The notes: generated from the letters alone by a model not told the origin. A DNA stretch of 64,000 nt from Pomphorhynchus laevis (GCA_012934845.2 WNNJ02001180.1:1-64000), one strand, 5' to 3'; counted from the first letter of the stretch, positions 1-11,520 are shown. Made by a program: numbers and translations.

Positions 1-304
1 TTATAATATTATAATATAAGATATATTATACTATAACATATTAAATAAAACATTTGAGATTCTTAAAATATCGTAATATAAAATTGGTAATATAACATTC
101 TAAATACAATAATGTGAAATAGAAAAATACACAAATACTCAATGTACATCAAATATTGGTAACTTATCACTGTTTAAAATATATAATATTTAATATAATT
201 ATATATTTAGAAGGAAAGGAAGAAAATCTTTTTAATGTGGCAAATGCACACAGACTGTGTGCTTACAAGCCCACAAAAGCGAAACAGATAAAATAAAAAA
301 AACG
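1..304. other. AT-rich non-coding flank
   Basis: Low-complexity AT-rich sequence without a coding signal or recognisable element. The 3' end of the neighbouring minus-strand LINE fragment lies at about 305. Confidence 0.5.
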
Positions 305-1010
305 TTAATCGTTTAGTAGCATCGATTTTAGTTGCTTTTTGAAAAATTGAAGTGAAGATGATGTTCACAGATGATCAGGTAAAGAATTCCAAAGGAGAGG
401 AGCAGCTATATGTAGGGATCGGACGGCCGAAGTTGGTTGAGTGAAGATGTACGTGTAGCAGAAGAGAAGCACAGGAACGTAGGTGAGTAGAAAGAGAGTG
501 ATTATTCACTTAGAGTTGGCAGATAGAGATAAGAAGGAGAATTACAATGGAGAAGGCGATAAGTTAGACAAAGCAGACGAAAACGAACGCGATGTTCAAT
601 ACTTAGCCATCCAAGTTTTGATAAATATGAGGAGATATGATCGAATTGACAAAGTCGAAAAAGGATGCGCACAGCAATGTTAATGAGGCGATGAAGATGT
701 TTAAGGGGTGACTTTGAAGAGAAGACGAGAAGACTAAGACAGTAATCAATACGTGGGAAAATAAGGGAGGATATAAGAGATTTACATGAACTAAAATCTA
801 GAGAATTTATGACGAGACGAATATCACGGAGAGGAATAGTTGAAGACCTAGTTTTATCACGAATGAATGGATCGAGATGCAGGTTATTGTCGAAGTGAAT
901 ACTTAGAAATACTAGTTTATCTACAGAAGGAATAAGTGTGGTATGAAGATACAGATAATAAGGAAAAACAGAAACAGTGGAGGGTAAAATCCATAACACT
1001 TAAGATTTGG
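305..1010 (-). pseudogene. LINE reverse-transcriptase C-terminal fragment
   Basis: The minus strand from about 999 downward encodes the region after the catalytic core of a non-LTR reverse transcriptase of the CR1/L2/Rex type. Visible family hallmarks are an FPRIDYC-like block, LGWLSIEHRVRFRLL followed by LLCLTYRLLH and PSYL, and, after a frameshift near 500, AAPLLWNSLPDHL and FFKKQLKS close to 340. This terminal 'APLLWNSLP' signature is typical of these LINEs. No YADD core or endonuclease is present, so the copy is 5'-truncated and dead. It abuts a Penelope-like tail at about 1095. The clade is inferred and could be a related LINE group. Confidence 0.7.
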
Positions 1011-1094
1011 TAGGATTGAGGGACATGCGCAAAGAAATTAGATGTTCTGATAGAGCACGAAGACAATTAGACAATAATAAAATGTGCTGAATAG

Positions 1095-1337
1095 GGACCG
1101 GAACTTGATATCATAGCAGTTCCTAATGTGGACATCTAATCCTTATACATTGTATATTATTTATTAGTCAATTCATAAAAATTAATTTTTATTTTAAATT
1201 TTAATAATAAATTATATCGTTATATAAAATAAATTGTATAAAATCTTATATAATTATTAATAATTATTTATCTTAATTTTTAATTTATAAAATAATAATT
1301 TTAAAATAAAATACGTAGACTCAGTTATCTGATCTGA
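1095..1337 (+). repeat. Naiad-type Penelope-like 3' tail, fragment
   Basis: Reverse-oriented copy of the terminal segment seen at 29281-29795. Shared landmarks, read on the minus strand, are a terminal ACTGAGTCTACGTAT block, a run of AT-rich sequence, the GAATTGACTAATAAATA block and GGAACTGCTATG. Only the tail is present, as expected for a 5'-truncated retroelement copy. Sequence drift is clear compared with the 29 kb copy. Confidence 0.65.
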
Positions 1338-1430
1338 TATTTTGTTTCATTGTTCTCATCAAATATATATTGAAGATGTAAATATTTCAAAAATCAGATA
1401 GACTCTATTTCTGATAACATAGCATTTACT

Positions 1431-1768
1431 CCTAATGACTTATTTGAATACATCGTATATTATGTATTAGTCAATTCATAAAAATTGAATTTTATTAATT
1501 TCAATAAATAGTCTACTCGTTGAGAATTGCTTTCGGGCCAAAAGTAACTTTTTTATTGCGAACCAATTTTTTGGTTAAAAATTGTCTTGATTACTAAATA
1601 CTTACAATTGAAAAGGACTGCTAAGTACAGTCGAAATATCAAATAAATAAAGTTCTTTTTGTATTCTCGGGGATGGTTCACAATATAAAAAAAGATATAG
1701 TCTACTATTATATAGTAGACTATATATTTTAAATAGTATAAAATACGTAGACTCAGTTATCTGATGTG
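1431..1768 (+). repeat. second Penelope-like tail, interrupted
   Basis: 1431-1500 repeats the TATTAGTCAATTCATAAAAA block and 1738-1768 repeats the ATACGTAGACTCAGTTATCT end of the tail. The 1505-1735 part between them does not belong to the family and looks like a later small insertion that carries the 12-bp inverted repeat at 1697-1723. Confidence 0.55.
1697..1723. repeat. perfect 12-bp inverted repeat
   Basis: ATAGTCTACTAT, three-base spacer TAT, then its exact reverse complement. A related TAGTCTACT occurs at about 1507 at the other end of the apparent insertion, so it may be part of a small MITE-like element. Confidence 0.6.
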
Positions 1769-1769
1769 A

Positions 1770-3111
1770 TTCAAAATATGCAGTCTTCTATAAAAATATT
1801 GTGTTGTCTATTAAAAAATTAAAATGAACTTAACTAAAATGTAATCAGTGAGTGTGTATTATTAAAATTGATTTCTATAAGGATTTCGCTTTATCTAGTA
1901 GAATATAACTCTATTCTAAAAGGTTTTAGTGCTGAAAATTGACATCTATTATTCTTGTTGCAGATGAAGCATATTATCAGCACAAAAACAGGACGCGTCA
2001 TGTGAAAAAATACGAGTACTGAAGAATTAACCTGAATTCATTAAGTGAAGGCTTTTCTTTTACATAGTTTTGTTGAGCACCCTCATTTGTATTGCTGATT
2101 ATATTTTGTTTAAAACAACTTGTTGCCTTTTATCGGATGCTAAACGTATGTTTAATAATTTATTCAAAATTATTAAGTTGTAATGACAATAAAAATGTAC
2201 AATAAAATATAAATTGTAATTGATAAATAAATATTAATATTAATAATATTAATTAATATTATAATATTAATATTAATTAATTTATAATATTAATAATAAT
2301 TATTAATAATTAATATTTTTAATTAATAATTAATATTAATAATATTAATAAAATATTAATTAATATTAAAATAATTATAAATAAAATTTATTTAATTTAC
2401 AGCCAAAGACAGAAAAGAAAACTTAGATTAAACTTATTTTTTTAACTAAAAACACATTTTTTGCCAGATTATCCAAATCCATAATAGTATAAAAAGATTC
2501 CTGAACAATATTAAAAAATTATTGTTATCGACAGTAACAATTAATTGTCGATAAGGACAGTTATCCATTTTAATAAGGACATAATATTAAAATGGATGTT
2601 TTGATTTATTGGTAATTTCTGTTAAACTGACTATGTTAAGTAATGGAGCGTTCCATTACTAATATTAATATATTAATATATTATTATAATAATATTAATT
2701 AATTTAATATTAATATTAATTAATATTAATTAATAATATTAATTAATAATATTAATAAATATTAATATTAATTAACAAATAAACTACTTTTCTGTAGTTA
2801 ATGATCTCAATTTGGATTAGTTAACTGAATTAAAATAATGTGATTTAGATCTATAACATTTAAATTATAGAAATCTTTAATATTATAAAGTTTACATATT
2901 TTTTAGAAATAATTACAAAAAAATATCTACAAAAAAATATTTACAGCTTAAAAACACAATCTAATATACATACAAGTTTAAACATACAATCGACTTTCCA
3001 GATCGGCTCGATTCGCTCGCCGATCAAATACATTGACAGCTTAAACACAAGCAGGATCAGCAAATCAGCGCAATTCTTACACATACAATAAATATATACA
3101 AACTATATATA
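1770..3111. other. AT-rich non-coding with TAAT-rich blocks
   Basis: No coding exon recognised. 2217-2400 and 2660-2780 consist almost wholly of TAATATTAAT-type low-complexity sequence, which would give nested foldback structures but no clear repeat boundary. Confidence 0.5.
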
Positions 3112-3663
3112 ATGCCACGAGGCAAGCCTATGCCAGTCAATTTTTGATGCTCGTGCAATGGCCAATCTGCGAAATGTAAGAATTGCTCATGCGTCAAAAA
3201 GAACCAAGTTTGTTACAATTGTTGATCAAGAGACTGTCATAATAAGGCGTCGTCAAGACTATGTATCAAGTCTAATGAAATATTAAACAACAATCAAACA
3301 AATCAGCTTGTAAATCAAATTACCGACAATGTAGATCAATCTATACCGCATTCAAGCACACTCGTTTCCCCTGATGATAAAATCGCTTGTATTTATGAGA
3401 AGAATATACATTGGCGACCCAATCTTATCACTCTGCACAAATCGAATGTGAGCAATCAAATAGTAAATGAATTTGCACTTATATTTGAAAGACTAACACA
3501 AGAGGCTTCAAAAACAAACATCCTCCTAAAAAATACGCAATCATGAGTCAACTACTTCTTCAAAAACCCCTGAGGTTTAATATCGGAATCATTGGTAAAA
3601 TACTTGAACAGCGTCTTGCGTTATGACATGCAGAACTTTTCGATGATTTATTTGATGAAATAA
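3112..3663 (+). pseudogene. CXC cysteine-rich ORF interrupted only by TGA
   Basis: From ATG 3112 to TAA 3661-3663 one frame runs 183 codons with four in-frame TGA codons (3145-3147, 3223-3225, 3544-3546, 3571-3573) and no TAA or TAG. The N-terminal part holds a dense cysteine cluster, CSCNGQSAKCKNCSC then VCYNC and DCHNK, resembling CXC (tesmin/TSO1-like) zinc-binding repeats. The remainder is hydrophilic without a recognised domain. In DNA this AT-rich, absence of TAA and TAG over this length indicates a formerly or currently coding frame. Most likely a decayed exon or transposon ORF in which CGA or TGG codons became TGA; recoding of UGA is possible but unsupported. Function unknown. Confidence 0.6.
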
Positions 3664-3967
3664 AATACAATTAAATATTAATAAAATACAATTAAATATT
3701 AAAAATAATATTATATATGAAATTAATTTAATATTTATAAACACTTACATTTTTAAGCATTTATTATTCATAAAAATATAATTTAACATGTTTATAAATA
3801 AAAATTCTAAAAATATTATATAAATAATAAAATATTTAGTAATATATTTTTTAATAATATACATATAACATCTAGTGTCAAACATTTAATTTGGCGCTAG
3901 ATTATAAACTTGTTTAAAACAGCAAAATGTTTTTAATAATTTTTTTGAATAAGAATATCGATTTCAC
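3664..3967. other. AT-rich spacer
   Basis: No gene or repeat recognised between the TGA-interrupted ORF and the ubiquitin-like ORF. Confidence 0.4.
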
Positions 3968-4291
3968 ATGACGGATAATAAATATTCAACACCAGTTAAA
4001 TGCTATCATTTTCGACAACATTCTATTAAATACGGATGTTATCAGCTTGACTCAACTTTGTTGACTCAAAGCGAACCGACTGTTTCAGATCTTGCCTTTG
4101 AGATTCGTAGGCTCATGGGCGTCCCCCTTAACGAACAAGCCATAGCACACGAGGGTAAACGACTCGATTTGGAATTCGATAAAAAATTAATGGACTTACA
4201 AGTTCCGGATGGAGCCGAAATTGTTCTTAGACGAAAAGTTTTATATGAGCCAGTGTGTGCAAGTGATCGTATATTTGGACATGAAAATTAA
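3968..4291 (+). CDS. ubiquitin-like domain protein, single ORF
   Basis: A 107-residue ORF with a clear codon-like composition. Residues about 37-88 read like a ubiquitin-like fold: VSDLAFEIRRLMGVPLNEQ, then AHEGKRL and LQVPDGAEIVLRRK, matching the helix, the 'I/L..EGK.L' strand and the final 'DG..I.L' strand common to ubiquitin-like domains. The N-terminal 35 residues are not recognised, and no terminal GlyGly is present (it ends GHEN), so it would not be conjugated like ubiquitin. I could not assign it to a named family. It may be a complete small gene, the last exon of a larger one, or a processed copy. It lies 820 bases from, and opposite in strand to, the exon ending at 5459. Confidence 0.55.
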   Translation: MTDNKYSTPVKCYHFRQHSIKYGCYQLDSTLLTQSEPTVSDLAFEIRRLMGVPLNEQAIAHEGKRLDLEFDKKLMDLQVPDGAEIVLRRKVLYEPVCASDRIFGHEN

Positions 4292-5110
4292 TCATGAATT
4301 TGCATTGCTCGATTTTAAATTTGTATTTAGTGTAATATAATTATTGTAATATATATGTAATATAATTAAAGTAATATAATATTTGCAGTGCTCGATTTTA
4401 AATATGTATTTTAAAACTGATGCAAAATAAAAATCTACGTAAAGGCTCTTGTCTACATTGAAGGAAAATTAGCTAACTTTGAACAATTCCACGCTTCTTT
4501 AACACTGTTTTATGTGACAACATTGATTTATATTTTAAGCTGTTCATATACTTTAAATAAGAAATTATTTTAAAATTTTTATTATAACTATTAAAACGGA
4601 CATATTAAGGAAAATCATATTTCAGTATGGAGCAAAACTTATTTGTATGGATAAAAAGAAATATAAAAATTCCATAAAATTTATTATTTAATAAATTAAT
4701 TTAATAAATTAATTTTATTTAATAAATTAATTTATTATTTAATTAATTTATTTAATTAATTATCAATTAAGAACAATAAATTAGTTTTAAAACACTCGCC
4801 AAAAAATTTACGATTTTTATCTGTTTAAATTTCAAACTATTAAATTAGATCAGCATATAAATTAGACATTTTAAAAGTTGGATTATTATCTAGTACTCAG
4901 GCTACCAGCATACGTTTCTATATGTAATATAATTATTGCCCGAAATTACTAAATTTGATGGATAACACTGTTTTGGTTGCAGTCGTAGCCGATTGAATGT
5001 AAGATATAGATTCGCCAACATAGTTATTATAATCGCAGTCAAGCACACATACAAGAGTTCTATAAAATAAGAAATTAATTACAAATGATAGTTGCTATCT
5101 ATACACTTAC
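4292..5110. other. non-coding, contains intron 3' of minus-strand exon
   Basis: AT-rich sequence with TTAATTTAATAAATT-type low-complexity repeats at 4680-4770. Part is presumably the intron following the donor at 5110. No other exon recognised. Confidence 0.4.
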
Positions 5111-5459
5111 TGCATACATTAATTGACCATCCACCGATGCTGTTCTGTCCGTGCTTCGTCGAATCCGCTGCCTGACAAGTTTCGCTGTTATTCTCGCTGT
5201 CTCCGTTATTTTCGTCGGATCCACGTGTATCTTTTTCGAATTTACCATAAATTAGCTTTTGTAACTCGAGGGCTTTAGCTTCAAAGTATTCCACATTAAC
5301 GTCTTCGTCATCTTCAACCACATACATGTGTGCCGCAGAACTCTGCTTGTGCAAGCGATTGACGTAATCGTTTATATGATCGTAATCTTCTACTCTATTG
5401 GCATAGAGCACTGGAGCAGAGGATTTTCTTAGTTTATTATAATGCCCTTTATAGTTCAT
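5111..5459 (-). CDS. putative first coding exon, unidentified acidic protein
   Basis: Reads from an ATG at 5457-5459 and stays open for about 116 codons to a consensus donor (GTAAGT, reverse complement of 5105-5110). The protein begins MNYKGHYNKLRKSSAPVLYA, contains an acidic stretch VEDDEDVNVEYFEAKALELQ that could start an amphipathic helix, then an Asp/Glu/Asn-rich low-complexity segment and a GGWSINVC end. GC content is visibly higher than in the flanks, supporting coding status. I do not recognise the family, and no downstream exon was found on the minus strand before 3663. It could also be a decayed gene fragment, but the absence of stops and the good donor argue for a real exon. Confidence 0.5.
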
Positions 5460-5820
5460 TTATTAAAAATGTTCATTTCTGAGCGAATTATAATTTTCCT
5501 AGTTTCTTCTACAAACCCTTTGGCCAGTTGTTTCTTTTATTTTAGTTAAATTTAAATGCAGTAATGTTTCATTTATTTCGCAACTTCTTTTATCTAACAA
5601 TATGGATATAACTTTCAGTTAACTGTGGATGGAGTCATGAGCGTCGAATTAAAAAATTCTCTAAAAACTGCATATTTGTCGTTGAAAATTATTCACAAAA
5701 ATTAAACTTTACGCATTTTCAAATTAGAAAACACTTTAAAAACAAGCTCCCTTTTTTCTTTGGTCCTTGAAACCGGCAATACTAATGCATTTACGTAATT
5801 CACTGACGAAATAACAAAAA

Positions 5821-5835
5821 TACATTTACTATCAA
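5821..5835. repeat. 15-bp target-site duplication, left copy of LINE-A
   Basis: TACATTTACTATCAA here is repeated exactly at 9700-9714, bounding LINE-A copy 1. Confidence 0.85.
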
Positions 5836-5848
5836 TCAAAAATAAAAA

Positions 5849-7101
5849 ATGCAAAGTGAGTATACTACGGAGCGATCAAAGCATTCTACGTCGTCAAACA
5901 GAAACTTCAATATGGAACAAGGAACAAGTACAATTTCAGATTTAAATATTAATTCCGTCAACGAGGTAAGTGATTTGTTATGCCAATTTTAAGCTGACTC
6001 GGGAGTGCTTCACCCCATTCCTAAATTATCAAACTTGTGCATAATAAATGCTCTAAAACCGATCGAAAGGCACAAATTATTTCCCACTTTCCTGAGAGAA
6101 TTCGTGGGAAAATTTAATAATAGAATTTTATTCAATTCTGTTAAGACGCTTGAAAATGCAATAAGAATTTCCTTCGCTAATGGCAGCGTTATGAAGGAGT
6201 ATAACGAGTATTTTGCAAACAATTTAGCCCATCTGGGATCGATTAAACTCAAACCTATACAATGTTCCTTAAAAATTTCGAATTTTCCCTATTTTTTGTC
6301 TGAAGATGATCTAACTATGTTACAAAAATCCTATTGCCTCCACTCTGTCAGGCAAGTTATAGGAAAGCTGGGAGACCCCCTCCCTGTAGCTTTCTGTAAG
6401 GCAGATATCGATAACGGATTGCTTCTGTCTAAGTCCGCTTCTAACCCTTTTTTAGGGTTCAACCTTCGCTTTACTTTAATTGAGGAAGACAATCTAACAT
6501 ATCCTCATTGTAATAATTGCCATGGATGGGGCCATTGGGGATCCTCCTGTGGTAAAATAAAGACTTGCGGTGTTTGTGCCTCAGACGCATGTTCCAGTAT
6601 GTGTAAGGGCGAGATATGCTCAGCTCCTCCCTCCTGCCTTAACTGCGGGGGTAAACACCCTGCTTGGTCCCGACGATGTAATCATTTCCGGGAATACCGA
6701 CAGTTGTTTGCTAAAAAACGGCTAATAAACCCTTCTCTGCAGCTGCTCATCCGGTGGATCGAATATCAAATTCTGATAAAATTCTTCTTCTGGACAATAC
6801 TAAAAAGACGTTAATGTCACAATTTCAAGCGATGCTGACTCCTCTGATCTCGGCACTCGTGGCGGCGGACACTGTCCCAATTCCTGCTGAATGTAAAACC
6901 CTTCAATCCAAGAAGAGGGGGGCTTCCGCAAATAAAGTTCCACCGCTTAAAATTGGAAAGCTTCTAAATAACATGAACATGGTTGGCGCCTCACTGGGAA
7001 ATGAAGATATTGCCCAGGGAGCTCTAGCCCTGGATGGGGCTAGTGGCAAGGGGGTAACTTCCCTGCACCTAGCTCTGTCTAGGCTGGCTGCTCCTGTCTA
7101 A
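5849..7101 (+). pseudogene. LINE-A ORF1, gag-like zinc-knuckle protein, broken
   Basis: A nucleic-acid-binding ORF1 protein in three frame segments: about 5849-5990 (begins MQSEYTTERSK), 6005-6814 and 6754-7101. The middle segment carries CX2C-type zinc knuckles near its C-terminus: CNNCHGWGHWGSSC, CGVCASDAC and CLNCGGKHPAWSRRC. In LINEs of this group such knuckles bind the element RNA. Breaks lie near 5991 (stop) and near 6780 (frameshift just after the knuckles, YRQLFAKK). The final part is a Ser/Ala-rich tail ending RLAAPV at 7101, 13 bases before ORF2. The copy at 58 kb has the same layout with a frameshift in almost the same place. Confidence 0.75.
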
Positions 7102-7114
7102 CTGATCTGTCACA

Positions 7115-9554
7115 ATGGTGAGTAAACCCGATCCTTTTTCACTGAATATTCTTCAGTGGAATTCGGGAGGTGCTTCCGCCCTTAGACTTTTATCTGGTAG
7201 AGATGCAGATGTTATAGTCCTTCAGGAGACGCGGTCTATCCGTCTCCCCCAGGACATTACTCGATTTTTCCCAAAGCACACATATTCCCACTATACTCCG
7301 TACATAACCCCACCCCACTTCTCTTCATCTCAAGGACTCTTAACCCTAGTTAAATGCTCCTTAAGGTCTTCCCTCATATTAAATTACTCTTGTCCAGCCC
7401 TCTCCTGTCTAGTAGTGTCACTCGTTAAGAACGGTAAACGCCTCAGTATAGCCAATGTCTACATACGTCCAGGGGAGATTCACAAGAACCGCGACCTCCT
7501 GGACGGTATTATTGATAGCGGCTATGACATGATATTTGGAGACTTCAACGACAGAACTGGTCGTTGGATCAACGCGTCACTTCGCAGAGCTAGGAACGGT
7601 TATCTTTTTCACAAACCACCTACCCCCACCTTTCATCGCACATCAACAAATTCAATCCTCGACATTTTATTGCTTCACTCAAGGTGGTAACTTAAACCTC
7701 TCTGTACGGAGCAGTCGCGCCAACAATTGTCCACCTCTCATGACCTAATTCACTGGAGAATTGAGGAAGATACATTGCTTCGAAGGAGGTTTCACTTTGA
7801 TCCGATCAGAGTAGCCTTCTTCCAGGCGGCTATCCGACTCTTTCCCCGAATAGGAAATCTGAGTCTGACCGAATTTAATACCTACCTCTCTTCGCAAACT
7901 ACCGCGATTCAATCGACTACCTATAAAGGTCGTATATACAATCCCACTCCGACGAAACTCAAGGTCCTAGCAAAATTACTGAACCTCCCTAATCTCTCTG
8001 CTTCCGCCAAACAGGCCCTCTCGAATGAATACTGGAGCACTAGATACAGGTTCTAGCTGAGTAGGGATAGGACGAGTATCGCTCGCCTTAATCCTTCTCA
8101 GTCTTCCTTCTGGAAGATATTCAAGAAGGAGAAGTTTGTTTGCTGGAAGGATAGAGCATTGAGTTGGATAGGGAATGTAGGCCTTGATAAAGTTTTGGAG
8201 GAGTCACTAGCCCTACACAACTATGGAGCCACTCAATCACCTCAACCAATCCCGCCTTGGTATAACTTAAGGAGTAGGGATCTTTCTGTTACGGATATTC
8301 TTAACTCCTGGGGTCAAGGGCACCTCCAAATCCGTCCTTCCACTTTCTTCTCGGGTCTGTCAGCTTTTGACATCTGATCAGAGAAGAGAGGTGGCCGTAA
8401 CTATGCTTTTAGCTTCCCCATTTCGATTCAAAATTCTTGTTCATGACTTTTCCATGAACAAGAAAAAATCTTGTTCATGTCCTAAAGACCTGCGACCCAT
8501 TTCGATTCAAAATTCCCTCGTGTCGATTTACGAAAAAGCGCTTGCGCAAAAAATCCGCGACCATTTAAGTAGGCGAAATTTGATCCCTCCAGGTTTTCAT
8601 GGGTTCGTCAAAGGTCGCTCGGTCCATTCAGCAGTAGGTGAGGTGGAGCAGTTTTGTCGGGAAAATAGCCATCACCTAGTTGTGGCTATTTTCCTTGACT
8701 TTTCTGCTGCATTTGACCGCATCTCCATTCCTTTTGTGATCTCTTCTCTCAGGTCCCTCGGGTTGCCTGCGAGAATTGTGAACAGGGTGGAGATCCTACT
8801 GTACACCAAACGGTTTTATTATAAAGACGACCCTGATGCGCGTCAGTTTTACCCTATTACGGGTGTGCCTCAAGGTTCACCTCTTTCTCCTATCTTATAT
8901 CTTGCTGCTTCCATTAATCTATTCAAAATATTTAAACGCGAACAACGTCTTGTGGTGTATGCTGATGACACCACAGCCCTGTTCTCTGGACACAGGTGCA
9001 AAGACGTAGTTTCTGACATCAGCCGCTTCTTTTTAAGATTAAAAGACCAGTTACCCAAATCCAATCTTATCTTAAACTCCGCCAAATCGCAGGCGGTTGT
9101 CTTTCATGGCACCACTGCAACAAAGAAAAAACTTAAGAGATTAGCACTCTCTGCACTCTCCTCCATATTTGCCTCTGAACCACTCCCCACCTTCACAAGT
9201 CGAGTAAAATACCTGGGGTTCACCGTTACGGTGAACTGGTCGGCGAAAGCTGACCTGGATAGACTTAAATGTATCCTGAAGAAAGCTAGGTGGGCTCTGA
9301 AACGGGATCAGCATCTGTCATTGAAAGGGAAAACCCAGGTGCGCCTTTGGGGTACCTGGGCTATCTCGGGATTAGTCTTCTTCTCTAGAGGACGTCCCCC
9401 AGAGCAAATACTAAGGTTCCTGAAGCTCCTCGTCTCTCGTTTACCCAGCATAGTCCGCACCGATTGGATCCTTCGGGGGGTGAAAGACCCAGGGTGGTTC
9501 AGTCGGAAGGCGGCGTGTTGGATCGTGTGGGGGCTCAGATCCCCAGGGATTTGA
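7115..9554 (+). pseudogene. LINE-A ORF2, endonuclease plus reverse transcriptase, broken
   Basis: Polyprotein that nicks target DNA and reverse-transcribes element RNA. Segment 7115-7690: N-terminal apurinic/apyrimidinic-type endonuclease, with LQWNSGGASALR, VIVLQETRS (catalytic Glu) and FGDFNDRTG (catalytic Asp/Asn). A stop at 7688-7690 follows HSRW. Segment 7727-8056 and 8159-8377: linker region. Segment 8367-9554: RT with LRPISIQNSLVSIYEKAL, FHGFVKGRSVHSAV, FLDFSAAFDRIS (motif A), GVPQGSPLSPILYL (motif B) and YADDTTALF (motif C, catalytic Asp pair intact). Around 8412-8470 the reading frame includes an odd rearranged stretch absent from the 60 kb copy (see finding). Confidence 0.8.
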
Positions 9555-9699
9555 GGCCATAATGTTTTAAAGAAGACTGACATGCAACTTTGAAGATTGT
9601 CAATTCATCTTGAAGAAGATTAGATAAAGGCTTGATAGTAACTGTCTTCTGTTAATGATATTATCCTGCATGTTTATTTTTTAATAAAATCTTTATTAT

Positions 9700-9714
9700 T
9701 ACATTTACTATCAA
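9700..9714. repeat. 15-bp target-site duplication, right copy of LINE-A
   Basis: Exact match to 5821-5835, immediately after the LINE-A A/T-rich tail. Confidence 0.85.
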
Positions 9715-9944
9715 ACTGTACAATCTGATTATCAATCAAACAAGTTAGTTTTCAATCAATTTTTGATATGTGAAGTAAGAATAGGAATTAAAGCATTTCG
9801 AATCGTTCGAAGAATAGTTAGATGGTTCTTGCTTATTACTAAATAGTAACTCAAATCAAGGTAGATTACAAAACGGCACTAAATTTCCTGAGTTTAAAAA
9901 TGTGATTAACTACTAACAAAACTCGAATCTGTTTGCCAATTTCA

Positions 9945-10350
9945 GGTGCGCCTTTGGGGCACTTGGACTATCTCGGGATTAGTCTTATTTTCGAGAGGAC
10001 GTCCCTCTGAGCAAAGACTAAGGTTTCTTAAGCTCCTCGTCTCTCGTTTACCCAGCATAGTCCGCGCCAATTGAATTCTTCGTGGGAGTGAAAGACCCCG
10101 GGATGTTCAGTCGGAAAGCGGCGTGTTGGATCGGTTGGGGGGCTTAGATCCCCCTGGATCTGAGGCCATAATAAATGGGAGAATACTTCAAGAAGAGGAA
10201 GTTATGAAGTACGAATATGACTTAAATTTTTGTTATCCCTATTATTTTCTATTTAACCTTTTGTATGTTAAAAGAATCATTTATTTTATTTATTTTGCCA
10301 ATTTATTTCTTAGAGTGATTTCTAAACTTTTATCATGTTTATTGAATTAA
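9945..10350 (+). mobile_element. LINE-A 3' fragment
   Basis: Matches LINE-A from the post-RT region (CAGGTGCGCCTTTGGGG, as at 9338) through GAGGCCATAAT at about 10170 and a diverged 3' untranslated part. No catalytic domain; 5'-truncated copy. 9715-9944 to its left is unassigned non-coding sequence. Confidence 0.7.
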
Positions 10351-11060
10351 AAAGCTATGCGCAGCAAATAAAAATTCAATTTATCTCAATATTTCGTCAG
10401 AACAAATCCGTCATCATCAATAATATTTAGTTGTAATCACTTAATTGTTATTCAGATAGCTAAATACTTAGCTACCTGAATAACAATTAACTCTTATTCC
10501 AATTCAATAAAATTAGGAAAACCCACATTCCAATTATTTTATATTCATTTATATTATTTTTTTATCAATTTAAAAAATACGTATTATGTTAAAATATTTA
10601 TTTTAAAATAAATATTATTTATTTAATAAATATTTTAAATAGAAATATTTATTTTATTTATTTAATTAAATAATAGTTAAATGAATAATTCTTTTTATTA
10701 TAAAACGCCAAATCTTCACGGAATTCGATTTGTACTATAATGAATCCAAAATATTAAGTTTAAACATCCAATCCAATATCAAATATAATTATTATTTGAT
10801 TATCCTAATTAAATTTAATTATTAATTAAATTTGAATAAATTATTATTTATCAATTTAAAAAAATATTTATTATTTTTTAACAGATATTTATATTTTTAA
10901 AACAGATAATTATTAATTAAATATAAATTAATTTATTATATAAATTTATATTAAATATAGTCATCTGACATTTATATAGTAATAACTTATTGATACTGTC
11001 TTCGAACAAACACAACTTCTGCACACTGCCGATCCTCCGTTGCAACTGTAGCAACGTAGA
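10351..11060. other. AT-rich non-coding
   Basis: No exon, RNA or element recognised. Contains ATTTATTTTAAATAAA-like low-complexity sequence at 10560-10680 and 10830-10960. Confidence 0.45.
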
Positions 11061-11061
11061 G

Positions 11062-11520
11062 ACATTAATTCACTGTTACGGGGAACTGGTCAGTGAAAGC
11101 TGACCTGGGTAGCCTCAAACGTTTCCTGAAGAAAGCTAGTTGGGTCCTGAAACGGGCTCAGCATCTGTCATTGAATGGGAAAACCCAAGTGCGCATCTAG
11201 CGTACTTGGGTTTACTTGGAATTAGTTTTTTTTTCGAGAGGACGTCCTTCAGAGCAAAGGCCAAGTTTTCTTAAGCTCCTTATCTCGCGAATACCGAGAA
11301 TAGTCCGCCTCGCTTGGACTCTTTGGGGTGATAAACCCTTAATGGTTCAGTGAAAAGGCGGCGCGCTGGTGCGACCGGGGGTTTAGATGCCACTGATCCT
11401 GAGGCCGTGATGGAGTTAGAAGAAGTTACAAAAAATTGTTGAAGATTTTGTTGATGTTAATTTATCCCTAACTCAATTGGTTATATCTAACGGTTGCGTA
11501 AATTTTTAAAAATATTTATT
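11062..11520 (+). mobile_element. LINE-A 3' fragment, diverged
   Basis: Begins within the post-RT region (CACTGTTACGGGGAACTGGT, compare 9222-9241) and continues to the GAGGCCGTGATGG 3' untranslated region. Many substitutions show this is older than copy 1. Confidence 0.7.

Larger units (their letters stand above)
5836..9699 (+). mobile_element. LINE-A copy 1, full-length APE-type non-LTR retrotransposon
   Basis: Bounded by the exact 15-bp duplication TACATTTACTATCAA (5821-5835 and 9700-9714). It has a short leader, ORF1 with zinc knuckles, ORF2 with apurinic-type endonuclease and reverse transcriptase, and an A/T-rich 3' end (TTTAATAAAATCTTTATTAT). The element is about 3.86 kb. At least seven more copies or fragments lie in this window on both strands. 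The order ORF1 gag-like, EN, RT places it in the broad Jockey/I group; I could not assign the clade. Several frameshifts and stops make this copy non-autonomous now. Confidence 0.85.

Noticed and set aside
483-683. Plus-strand 66-codon frame
   Set aside because: Antisense shadow of the minus-strand LINE RT fragment.
10123-10350. 75-codon plus-strand frame
   Set aside because: Lies in the LINE-A 3' untranslated region; hydrophobic composition reflects AT-rich sequence.
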